Origin: Channallabes apus
Taxonomy: Eukaryota; Chordata; Actinopteri; Siluriformes; Clariidae
NCBI GenBank assembly: GCA_030522415.1
Contig: CM060127.1
Coordinates: 12,120,646 to 12,184,645, forward strand
Direction: 5' to 3'
Length of the DNA stretch: 64,000 bases
A program made the position numbers and the translations under genes. The notes beneath the pieces were generated by a model. That model was given only the letters and a program-made list of their open reading frames with translations, was not told where the DNA came from and ran no database searches. Below, one piece after another: positions 48,640-59,510 of this stretch (within the stretch, counting starts at the first letter, position 1; each line of letters begins with the position of its first letter).

Positions 48640-49045
48640 GTGGAACAGTGCAATTAGTATAAGGAGGAGGGGGCAGTGGTATTAGTATGATGATGATGAG
48701 GACGAGGCGCAGGACTATTAGTATGAGGAGGAAGAGGGGCAGCTGGGGTATTAGTGTGATGATGAGGAGGAGGAGGATGAACAATGAGAAAAAGTAGTAA
48801 TAGTGTTAATAGATGTAGCAGAGGTAATAATAGAAGCAAAAAAAGGTGTAAAGTAATAGTGTAGTAATAGGAGCAGTAGTGGGATTACTTTTATTAATAG
48901 TAGCAGTAGTAGAAGAAGAAGAAGTAGCGATAGATGTAACAGAAGAAGTAATACTGTAGGAGTAGGAGTAGGAGTAGGAATGTAAGTAGCAGTCGTTGAT
49001 GCAACATGCGTATAATGAAGAAGAAGAAGAAGAAGAATGCAAAAA
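48640..49045 (+). repeat. (GAGGAG)/(AGTA)/(AGA) cryptic simple repeat
   Basis: Purine-rich with agtag, gaggagg and agaagaaga units. Confidence 0.7.
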
Positions 49046-49989
49046 TAATATTGTTATGCACCTGGAACTTAAGGTCAAACCTTTTTATTTTATTTTTTTT
49101 AATGTTCCTGCTGACTCATGGATGTGGTAAAAATAAATACACATGTACAAGCACCAGTAAATTACAGGGATAAACTCGGCCTATGAGTTCACACCTCACA
49201 GACACTGTAACAGCACCCGAGTCAGCGTCTGGAGCTGAAGTGTAGGACTAAATATGTGTAGGTCATTTCTGCCAAAACCAAATAATTTGCTGCTGAAGAA
49301 AAAAAAAACAGCGTTCAAGATACCAAAAAAACACCTTCGCTTGGATTTCTGAGATGAACTTCCTGTCAGAAGGAATTGTAGAGAAATACAACATGTGACT
49401 TTGCAGCTAAATCAGCAACTGATTGTGAACAAAGTATAATTATGACCCACAGCTAAATGGCTAAAATTAAATTGTCATTTGGCAAGGTACAGAAAAGTCA
49501 GAGCTAGCGTAGCATACGGCTAGCATGAGAAAAAAATATTAGCTAAAGGTTTCTAAGTATGGAACAGGAAACTCAATGAGTATCTACTATTAGCACTTGT
49601 TGCACTTCCCATTCTCAACCACTAGGTGGCCAGTAATAACTCAAATAACCAAAAAAAAAATTTTTAACCACTAGGGGCGCTACCTACACAACCCAATATC
49701 TGATCGAGCTGCGATTAGTCATTTTGCTTATGAAAATTTCATGTCATACATGTGGTCAACATTTGGTGTGGTGACCAACACCCTTTTCTAGTCCAGCGGT
49801 GTTTGGATCCTAATATAAATATATTATTATCTTTAATATTGGCGAAACTGAGGTCAAATTTGGACGCAGTTACAGAAAGTGGCCACATGAGGGAGACAAA
49901 GAGTCAGTGATCTTACAGGACAGATTTATAATAACCAGTAGTCATCAGTAACTGTTCATTAGCAGTCTGATCAACTTCTTCTCTCTGTG

Positions 49990-49994
<5 letters not shown>
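49046..49994. other. no gene seen
   Basis: AT-rich unique-looking sequence; no exon or repeat ends recognised. Confidence 0.5.

Positions 49995-50062
<68 letters not shown>
49995..50062. repeat. (GT)n microsatellite
   Basis: Uninterrupted GT repeat of about 34 units. Confidence 0.98.
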
Positions 50063-50065
<3 letters not shown>

Positions 50066-50069
50066 CAGT

Positions 50070-50296
50070 TTAGAACTTCTGAACACAGCAGTTCACCCGT
50101 CCTCATTAATAACCCATTCACCATCTTCCTTTTTTCCCCCGTCTCCTGATCCTTTCATTTCCTGCCCCTGTGCCGGGGAGGGTCCGAGTGATGGAGGATG
50201 ACATTTTGCAGCGAGGCTGCAGATCCGTGACTCACTCCTGACTCATCCTGCTGTGCTCTGCATACCAATTTAGAGGAAAAAAAAGACAAAGAACCC

Positions 50297-50300
<4 letters not shown>
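50070..50300. promoter_or_regulatory. non-repetitive block with two AP-1 sites
   Basis: Two TGACTCA heptamers at 50228-50234 and 50239-50245, 11 bp apart, in a GC-richer block between microsatellites. Enhancer function is a guess. Confidence 0.3.
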
Positions 50301-50337
<37 letters not shown>

Positions 50338-50850
50338 CACACATTTTCCTCTTCATCCCTCCAGCTTCATTCATAAAATCTCAAGCTTTCTGCCTCATCT
50401 CCTACATCTGTTCCCGTCACTGTTCCCGCCTCGGTGTTGATTATTTTCCTTCAACAACACCTCACTCAGTGTTTTATTCCTTTTTTATCCATTTATTATG
50501 AATTACAGAATGACCGTTTATACTTTTATCCCTTTAGGGTTACATTAAATGCTTTGACATGTATAGGGACAAGTTAGACTCTTATCACTTATGCGGATAA
50601 AAAAAAAAAGCACAAAGCCAATCCATCCTTCCCCTCATCTTTCCCATTCTCAAGTCATATAATCTCTTCCTTTAATGTATTCACTTATTTATCCATCCAT
50701 TGTTGATATTTATAGATCTTTCAATCCCTTGTTCTGTCTATCCATCATTTTATTCATTTATTCATCTGTTCTTCATTCCTCCATCTACCCATCATAAGCA
50801 CATGGGACATCACCATAGTATCTGAAATTCATTTATACTCATCTCCATTT

Positions 50851-50852
<2 letters not shown>

Positions 50853-50917
<65 letters not shown>
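50853..50917. repeat. (GT)n(GA)n microsatellite
   Basis: GT run directly joined to a GA run. Confidence 0.95.
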
Positions 50918-50918
<1 letters not shown>

Positions 50919-51084
50919 GCATGTTTGTGTTCATGTTCATGTGATGTGACAGCTTGCTCTGTTTTCAGATCATCATACTATCAGCGCTGAACACTAACCT
51001 GCCTGCGGCACGGCAACAGGCCCCGTCGCCATGGCAACAGGCTTCCTGCACCGCCGGTGATGGCCTCTTCAATGCCAGGCAACC

Positions 51085-51703
51085 AGAGCAAGAGATAAAG
51101 GGATAAAGAGAGAGTGAGAGAGAGAATGGGATAGAGAAAGAGAAATGGGGACAGGAATAGCAAAAGACAAACAAAGTAGAAGAGAGAGAGAAATAGAGTG
51201 AGAAACTTTATAGTGAGAAACATACAGAGAAAAAGACAAAGTAATAAGAGACAGGGATAAACAGGAGAACATACAGTACAGACCTGGCCAAAAAATGGAG
51301 AAAGAGTGAGACAGAGTTTGGGACAAAGACATATAGAAAAAGAAAGACAGAAAGACTGAGTGAGAAGGAAGGACAAAAAGAGGGAGAGACAGTGAGAGAC
51401 AGATTGAGAGAGACAGAAAGTGTGACAGATAAAGATAGAAAGAGACAAAACGATAGACAGACAGACAAAGTGAGAGAGAGGCAGACAGAGGGACAGAATA
51501 AGAGCCATTAAGAAAGAGATAGACAGAGAGAGACAGAGGCAGATAGAAAAAGATAGACAGAAATAGAAACAGAGACAGGTAAAGAGATAGATAGTGTGAG
51601 AGACACAAACTGAGAAAGAGAGAGAGAGAGACAGTGTGAGAGAGAGAGGAAGAAACAGAGAGGCATGATGAGGGAGAAGCTTAAAAGAGGCCTGAGAGAC
51701 GGA

Positions 51704-51749
<46 letters not shown>

Positions 51750-52062
51750 TGAAGGTATAGAGAGAGACTGAGATGTGTATGAGAAAGAAAGGAGAAGAAG
51801 AGAAAGGGAGAAACTGCTGAGAGAAAGACAGAAAGAGAGATATGCAGGTATGAATGAGGATGGATGAATGACAGAAACAGAGAAAGAAAGATACAGCGAC
51901 AGAGATAAGTAAAAAAAAAAATAGGCAAGAGAGAGAGAGAAAGCAAGGAATGCATTCAGTGATGTGGAGGACAGAGAAAGTCAGAAAGGACACAGAAAGG
52001 AGATAAACAGATAGCGAGAGAGGAAGAAAGAAGAAGGAGTTGTAAGGAGACGGAGAGATAAT
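51085..52062 (+). repeat. 1-kb purine tract (GA/GACA-rich)
   Basis: Almost continuous agagag/gaca/gaaa units on + strand, with a perfect GA run at 51708-51744. Antisense frames of Ser/Leu/Phe are artefacts. Followed by (GT)n at 52101-52147. Confidence 0.95.
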
Positions 52063-52100
52063 GAGAACAATGAGTCCCGTACCTGAACAAAAGCCACAGT

Positions 52101-52150
<50 letters not shown>

Positions 52151-52279
52151 AGGTCAGCAAGGTCTGACCCAGTCAATCTTCACTTCACTAAAGAAGTCAC
52201 TTTACATAAATACACTTTCTCAGTGCGCATATCTTTGTCGACATGGACCGTTCTCAGTACACCTGTAACACTGACAAGG

Positions 52280-52310
<31 letters not shown>
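52101..52310. repeat. two (GT)n arrays
   Basis: 52101-52147 and 52283-52310, separated by about 135 bp of ordinary sequence. Confidence 0.95.
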
Positions 52311-52312
<2 letters not shown>

Positions 52313-52934
52313 CGCACACATGTTTGTGTGCTTTTTCATGCTTTTTAATGCACTCTCACCTCATCATCAGGAGACAGCTACGTTAATGTAAACGCTAGAC
52401 AGACTAATGGCGCTAATGACTTCCCAGAATGCACTGCAGTGTGTGAATGCTCCCAGCTAGAAATCAGTTTAAGTCGACAGGAAAGGTAAAGTGACAGACT
52501 TACACGTGCAGGTGTAAAAGAGGAGAACGCTGGTTACCCTCGAGCACTGACCCTTGACCCTGCGTCCTCCAGCAGCCTCCAACCCCGTGTTCAGTGTTTA
52601 GAGTTTAATAAATGACCCGTGAACTGGATTCAGCTCTCAGGTTCAGGTCTAATGGCTCAGGTCAGGTTTCACCAGAGGATCAAACCACACGCTTAGTAGT
52701 ACACCAACTAAACTTTTATTTATTAACTATATAACTATAATAATTATTATTATTATTATGATTATTATGATTTATATTAGTATTATTATTCCTTATATTT
52801 TGGCAAGTTTTGCAAATACATGTATGTCTGGGAACATGTTGAGTTTAGTTTATATATTTAAAAGTATATTTAAAAAACGCTTATAGACCTTGTTTCAGTG
52901 AACAAAGGTGTAAATTATTATATATTTTTTCCAG
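52311..52934. other. no gene seen
   Basis: Unique-looking sequence with a (TTA)n patch at 52738-52790. Confidence 0.5.
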
Positions 52935-52987
52935 AGTTTGCATGTTCTCACCGTGCTCAGTGGTTTTCCTCCCACAGTCCAAAGGCT

Positions 52988-53035
<48 letters not shown>

Positions 53036-53155
53036 ATGCGTATCTGCCATGCACCACTTCCAGGGTGAACCCCGCCTTGTTCCCTGGGATAGACTCCCAG
53101 CCATGTGTGACCCTTCATGGATAGACTGATGGATGGATGAATGAATGGATAAAAC
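52935..53155 (+). repeat. SINE-type repeat with expanded GT array
   Basis: gagtttgcatgttctc and cctcccacagtccaaag, then (GT)n at 52989-53031, then ttccagggtgaaccccgcc and a ggatggatgaatg end. Confidence 0.75.
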
Positions 53156-54029
53156 TGTTCATTGATAGAAACAGTATTTGCCATTTAATTTTAAGCCTAC
53201 AGACAGCATACTGTACATACAATTCCATATTGTAAAGTTAGTTAGGTTTTTTGTTTTTTTATCTGTCTTAAATCAAAATCGCAGTTATTGTACGTACATT
53301 ACAATAGATACTATTTATTATGAGTTTTCCTACTCTTCACCCCGACTATGAGCTTCTGCAGTCCCACTAAAGTAGTATCGTTCAAAGCTTAAATGCCTTC
53401 AAATGCTACGTTATCCACAAATTTAGCTCTTTACTTTCACTGGAGTGGCCATAATTCATAACCAGAACTATCTGTATGGCTAACTGGGAATTAGCCCTAT
53501 AGCTATGTGGTTAACCTGGAAAGAAAAGAGTAAAAATTGCTCTAAATACAACATATTGATTGGACACCAGCTTGATTTTGCTTGGTGGGACTGCAGATGA
53601 ATTCCATGATCTTGTATTGTTTCTTTTATTTTTTTGTAAATGTGTGTGTTTTTGTGTTTCAGAAGGACACTTATGTCGAAACTTCAGTTCCCATCATGTA
53701 TTTTGTCTTTCCTAATTAGTCTGACTATATACTGTATAGTTCTAGTGTCCGTCTGTAGCTTGGGTTGGTTAGCATTAGAATTATTTGTACTTTGTGTTTG
53801 TTTTGTTTTATTATGTCTAAATCCCGCTCTAATGAACAGTTTATCTGCGCTTGCATCCTACCTCTCCTCCAGACATCACAATGAGTCTCAGCTGAACTTA
53901 GGAACGGCCAATCCGCCCCCCAGCTCACCCCCCCCCCTCTTTTTACTTTGCGCCAAAATGAGTGTTGTGGAAATTGGGCCTGATTACATTTATTGTAAAA
54001 AGAATGAAATACTGGAAATAATAGGAAAA
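53156..54029. other. unassigned sequence
   Basis: No confident gene. An open frame of 131 codons at 53640-54035 has no recognisable domain and lies in repeat-like DNA. Confidence 0.45.
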
Positions 54030-54134
54030 TATTAACTTTGGGGGTTTCCTCCGGGTACTCCGGTTTCCTCCCACAGTCCAAAGACATGCAGATTAGGCTA
54101 ATTGGCGTTCCCAAATTGACCATAGTGTGTGAAT

Positions 54135-54190
<56 letters not shown>

Positions 54191-54300
54191 TCTGCGATAG
54201 ATTGGCACGCTGTTCAGGGTGTACCCTGCCTTGGGATAGGCTCCAGGTCCCCGCGACCCTAATACAGGATAAAGCGGTATAGAAGATGAATGAATGAATG
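54030..54300 (+). repeat. SINE-type repeat with expanded GT array
   Basis: Starts gggggtttcctccgggtact, GT array at 54138-54187, ends gataaagcggtatagaagat followed by (GAAT)n. Confidence 0.85.
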
Positions 54301-54818
54301 AATATTAACTTTGGGCACTGATATACCCAATAGGTTCTTGCTTCATAACTTCACCAAAGCTGTTTATAGATTTGTAAATAACTTCCTTGGATGGAGATTC
54401 CCTACTTTCTGTACATCAATAATCTTCAAACATTGATGAACTTAATTTTTGCCTTGATACCCTTTTCTTATAATGCCAATATCATACTGAAATCAGCCGG
54501 CATTACCAAAACTTAATAATAAAAAAAATGTAGATTCAGAATGTGTTGCAGATGAATCTTTGATAGCAATTTCATACCCGAGGTCGTGCTGGTGAGCACA
54601 ACTGTGATGTAGTCATCAGAGGAACGCGCAGCCCAAGTGCCAAAGGTATCACAGCCATGCTGATAATCAGCACATCAGCACAACCTTGAGCGTGATTTGC
54701 TTTTATATAAGAGATTCTCAAACACCACTTATTATCAAAAGATTATGTCAACTGGTTGAACTAACTAACCCTGTCTGGCAAAGCTGGTGACCGACATTTA
54801 GACGACATTAGTGTAATT

Positions 54819-55258
54819 TATTTATTTCTTTATTTTATTATTATTTTTTTTATTATAAATTTAGTCCTGTCCAATTCTTTTTCCCCGATTTTCTCCCTAA
54901 TTTAGTCATGTCCAACTCCTCCCCGTCACTAGGGGGCTCCCACATTAAGGCTAGTACTATCGGTCGGATGAGACTATCACGCCTTTCCTCCGAACCACGT
55001 GACGTCAGCCGACCGCATCTTTTCGAACTGTTCGCTCACGGCACCGTTACACACTCGAGGCCAGCGTTATCCGCTCCCTCCGCGTGCGTGAGCTCGCAGA
55101 CCCCCGAATGGTGTAGAGCCGTGCAATTAATGTGGGAGCACTAATACCTCTCATCCCTCCCAACTAAGAGAGCTCGGCCAATTTAGCTCTCTCGAGGCCT
55201 CCGGCTGTGAGAGGAAAACAGCATCACCTGGGGTTCGAACCTGCGATCTCTGGGTGAT
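54819..55258 (-). mobile_element. tRNA-derived SINE, 5'-truncated copy
   Basis: Inverse orientation copy of the family at 55720. Box B ggttcgaaccc is at about 55231-55241; box A is missing. Target duplication gacattagtgtaatt / gacattagtgtgatt at 54804-54818 and 55259-55273 shows that truncation preceded or accompanied insertion. Confidence 0.85.
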
Positions 55259-55719
55259 GACATTAGTGTGATTAACACAGGTGAAAGTAATTTGCAATTC
55301 TTACAGGTACTATGTAGCTAAAAGGTGAGGAGAAGAGACCGTGCAGGTGGTGAACAGTCCTGCGAACCTTACAAAACTTATAAGATTTAGAATATTATCT
55401 CCGTTAACTTCCAGGTTTCAGGGTTAAACCACATAAGACAACCTGCAGTGAATTCAGAACAACACAGAAGCAGTTACTAAAGAGACAAAGTGTTTTTTTT
55501 GACATAATGATGACATAACATTATCAGGTGTTTTTTCTTGCTGAAAATGCTTCTGTGGCTGGTTTTGAAAGTGGGTTTTGGCAGGCAGCTGTTCTCTCCT
55601 CAGTACACAGACCTACCTTCACCATGCTGTGACTGACAGTTACAGTAGGGTAATTAAGGATTGTGGAGCACCTATGATGTGAAGTGTTACATACTGTATA
55701 GTTAAACATCCCAGTGATG

Positions 55720-56149
55720 GGCCTCCGAGTGGCGCAGTGGTAAAGTGCTCGCCCAATCATCCGGAGATCGCTGGTTCGGTTCCTGGGTGATGCTGTAACC
55801 TCTTGCAGCCGGAGGTCTAGAGGGAGCTGATTGGCCGAGCTCTCTCAGAGGGGAGGAATGTGAGGTACTTTGTGCTCCCACATTAATCTCACGGCTCTAC
55901 AGCCAATCAGGGGCGTCTGTGAGCTCGCACAAGCGGAAGGAGCGGATAGCGCTGTCCTCCGAGTGTGTTACGCCTCCCCTAACGGTGCGTGAGCGAGCAG
56001 TTCGAACAGATGCGGTCGGCTGGTGTCACGTGATTCGGAGTCTTCGGCCCTCCCGGCTGAGTGGTAGTAGTAGCCTTAATGTGGAAGCCTCCTAGTGACG
56101 GGGAGGAATTGGACACGACTAAATTAGGGAGAAAAATAAAATAAAATAA
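55720..56149 (+). mobile_element. tRNA-derived SINE, full-length copy
   Basis: Begins GGCCTCCGAG, box A TGGCGCAGTGG (55731-55741, perfect consensus), box B GGTTCGGTTCC (about 55772-55782, one mismatch), 360-bp body and an (AAATA)n tail. A perfect 16-bp target duplication aaacatcccagtgatg flanks it (55704-55719, 56150-56165). Confidence 0.92.
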
Positions 56150-56165
56150 AAACATCCCAGTGATG

Positions 56166-57049
56166 TTACCATGTATTAGCACCACAACTGAAACGCCTCT
56201 CATCCCATCAGATTGCTCAGTCGGAACTACTATAACTGTTGTATAAAGCATTATTTGCAGCAACATTTTAACTACCAAGAAAACTTTGTGGTCACTTTAC
56301 TTCGGAAATGTTCCTCAGTGTTTTTTGAAACCTGCTTTAGTTTTGTTTAGCGCCTTGACAATGCTCTTTGTTAGACCCAGATCTATGTTGGAGAATCTCC
56401 TCTGGGTCGATGGGGTGGAAGCCGAATACTTTTCTCCACTGACTCCAGTCATTGCTGCATTGGCTAGTCTTTCTTGAGCTGGTGAGAACCTCTGGCATGG
56501 CTATCTCATTCAGAAAGAAAGCAGCTATAATAATGCGTATTCAAGCTGCAAATCAAGTAGTAGGGGGAACCTCCTTCAAATCACCACACACAGGCCACTG
56601 AAGGTGGCTAGAGTTGTTTCCTTCATAACCTGATGGTGGAATGTTTCTGTTATGCTCTTAAACTGCTTTAAGACCGGGACTAGTGAACAGTGTTCACCCA
56701 TCTGGATCATGAACAACTCTAAAGTTTCCATCAGACCATCAGTATTACTGGAAGCAATACTGGAGTTATCAATAGTACAGGTGTTTCTGCATTTGGAAGC
56801 CATGAAGCACTTTACAGGAATATTTATAAAAGAAAATTAAACAGAAAGATAACGCTTTAACACTCAAGAGATGTGTGATTACTGTCTGTACAAGAGACAT
56901 ACAATGCATCTGTTGTATGGAAGAATCTGTTCCTACACCTGGTTGTCTTCTGTGTCCTGTTCTCTAATCACTATTTCTGAATTCTATTAATGTACTGTAT
57001 AGTTTCACATATATGTGCTATGGTAAGGTGCTGTCTCTTGTTTTACTCA
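56166..57049. other. unassigned sequence
   Basis: No exon or repeat ends recognised; frames on both strands are short and without known motifs. Confidence 0.45.
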
Positions 57050-57330
57050 CTCACTCTCACACATTCTCTATAGCGCTTATCCTGTACAGGGTCAGAGGAA
57101 GCCTGAAGCCTATCCCAAGGAAGTCGGGGCACTAGGTGGGGTACACTCTGGACAGGGTGCCAATCCATCACAAGACACACACACATTCTCATTTTGGGAA
57201 TGCCACTTTAGATAAATCTGCATGTATTTGGACTGTGTGAGGAAACCCACCAAGCATGGGGAGAACCTTTAAACTCCTTGCACAAAGACCCAAAGTGGGG
57301 CTTGAACCATCGACACTGAAGGTACTAAAC
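57050..57330 (-). repeat. SINE-type repeat, minus-strand copy
   Basis: Inverse of the grid-type 3' end (tagcgcttatcctgtacagg), gtgccaatccatcac and the cagtccaaat block; diverged. Confidence 0.7.
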
Positions 57331-57607
57331 ACTATGCCTCCATACCTGCCATTATGTTTTTATATTATTTTTAATGATTCACAATCTTTTAAAAATTTTA
57401 TACATATACACATTATATTGCCGAAAGTATTCGCTCGCCTGCTGTCCAACATGAGTGTCTGACCTCACAAATGCTTTCCTGGAAGAATGGTCATAAATTC
57501 CCATAAACATTCTCCTAAACCTTGTGGAAAATAGTAACAAAGGGGACGGGGCCAACATAATATTAAACCCCATGGATTAAGAATTGGATGTTACTCAAAT
57601 TCATATA

Positions 57608-58863
57608 CAGGTCCTTCTAAAAAAATTTGCATATTATGATAAAGTTCATTATTTTCTGTAATGTACTGATAAACATTAGACTTTCATATATTTTAGATTC
57701 ATTACACACAACTGAAGTAGTTAAGAAGTAAAAAATTAGCATATCATGAAAAGGTTCTCTAAACGAGCTATTAACCTAATCATCTGAATCAACTAATTAA
57801 CTCTAAACACCTGCAAAAGATTCCTGAGGCTTTTAAAAACTCCCAGCCTGGTTCATTACTCAAAACCGCAATCATGGGTAAGACTGCCGACCTGACTGCT
57901 GTCCAGAAGGCCATCATTGACACCCTCAAGCAAGAGGGTAAGACACAGAAAGAAATTTCTGAACGAATAGGCTGTTCCCAGAGTGCTGTATCAAGGCACC
58001 TCAGTGGGACGTCTGTGGGAAGGAAAAAGTGTGGCAGAAAACGCTGCACAACGAGAAGAGGTGACCGGGCCCTGAGGAAGATTGTGGAGAAGGACCGATT
58101 CCAGACCTTGGGGGACCTGCGGAAGCAGTGGACTGAGTCTGGAGTAGAAACATCCAGAGCCACCGTGTACAGGCGTGTGCAGGAAATGGGCTACAGGTTG
58201 AAAATTTTGCATGTCGTTCGGAAATCAAGGTGCCAGAGTCTGGAGGAAGACTGGGGAGAGGGAAATGCCAAAATGCCTGAAGTCCAGTGTCAAGTACCCA
58301 CAGTCAGTGATGGTCTGGGGTGCCATGTCAGCTGCTGGTGTTGGTCCACTGTGTTTTATCAAGGGCAGGGTCAATGCAGCTAGCTATCAGGAGATTTTGG
58401 AGCACTTCATGCTCACAGTGCCAAAACCACTGGTAAATGGTTTACTGACCATGGTATTACTGTGCTCAACTGGCCTGCCAACTCTCCTGACCTGAACCCC
58501 ATAGAGAATCTGTGGGATATTGTGAAGAGAAAGTTGAGAGACACAAGACACAAGAATCTGCAAAAGGATTCCCGACCAAGTATTGAGTGTATAACTGAAC
58601 ATAATTATTTGAAGGTTGACTTTTTTTGTATTAAAAACACTTTTCTTTTATTGGTCGGATGAAATATGCTAATTTTTTTGTGATAGGGATTTTGGGTTTT
58701 CATGAGCTGTATGCCACAATCATCAATATTAAAACAATAAAAGGCTTGAACTACTTCAGTTGTGTGTAATGAATCTAAAATATATGAAAGTCTAATGTTT
58801 ATCAGTACATTACAGAAAATAATGAACTTTATCACAATATGCTAATTCTTTTAGAATGACCTG
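57608..58863 (+). mobile_element. Tc1-like transposon, copy 2 (nested, deleted)
   Basis: TA at 57606-57607 and 58864-58865. Keeps the long left inverted repeat (about 130 bp) lost in copy 1. The transposase frame 57874-58383 begins [20 protein letters not shown] and keeps [14 protein letters not shown], then shows the same fusion as copy 1. It lacks the segment with the QHD Asp and a 3' segment that copy 1 retains. 1256 bp. Confidence 0.92.
57874..58383 (+). pseudogene. Tc1 transposase, copy 2
   Basis: 169-codon frame: paired-like HTH ([19 protein letters not shown]), basic GRKKCGRKR linker and second HTH, then out of frame after RLKILHVV because of the deletion shared with copy 1. The catalytic domain is lost; non-autonomous. 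Confidence 0.85.
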
Positions 58864-59281
58864 TACATGTGAACGCAGGTGAGCGAATACTTTTGGCATA
58901 TATATACTAACACTCACTTGGTATATCTTTGATAGTAAATTGATACTTAAATAACCACAAACTGTAAGAGATGGAGGTCTAGAGTTTTGCAAAATCACAC
59001 AAAATTCATACTCATATAACCACACTCATATTTGACCAAACATTTCAAGATCTTTCCTTTCGTAACATACTTGAGACTCAAACCAAACATAAACAAAATA
59101 TTCTCTATTAGTTTGTAATCCTTCTTGCTTTTTAAAAACTTTCTAGTGTATATGTATAATGTATATCTACAAACTGCAAAATTTGGGGGTATCTCATTTT
59201 GCTGTCAAACCATTCATATTTATATTTATGAATCTACAGTAATATTTTACTCTGTTTATCACCATGTTAATGGGTTGTCAC

Positions 59282-59510
59282 TCAGTGTGTCGTTGCAGCT
59301 CCAGGGTCCGGATTAATTTCCCGGCCAGGCTTGATTCCCGTCTCTGTGTGCATGGAGTTTGCATGTTCTCCCCGTGCTTGGTGGGTTTCATCCGGGTACT
59401 CCGGTTTCCTCCCACAGTCCAAAGATATGCAGATTAGGCTAATTGGTGTTCCCAAATTTATATGTACTGTAGTGTGTGTATGTGTGTGCCCGGCAATGGA
59501 GTCCAACAAA
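59282..59510 (+). repeat. SINE-type repeat, partial
   Basis: gagtttgcatgttctccccg, ctccggtttcctcccacagt, cagattaggctaattggtg; ends in a short GT run. Confidence 0.8.

Larger units (their letters stand above)
57414..58903. mobile_element. host transposon of nested Tc1 copy
   Basis: Outer ends tattgccgaaagtattcgct (57416) and its inverse agcgaatacttttggcata (about 58882-58900) are inverted copies. Removing the inner Tc1 leaves about 235 bp, so the outer element is itself a short deleted derivative. Confidence 0.8.

Noticed and set aside
50981..52176. Long Leu/Ser/Phe-rich antisense frames (up to 324 codons)
   Set aside because: They translate the purine tract and GT array; low complexity, no start context or splice logic.
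53640..54035. 131-codon + strand frame
   Set aside because: Starts after a GT-rich run, no domain, ends in a SINE-type repeat; probably transposon debris.
55731..55782. tRNA gene
   Set aside because: Box A/B are part of a 430-bp SINE with an AAATA tail and target duplications; no cloverleaf-supporting 3' half.
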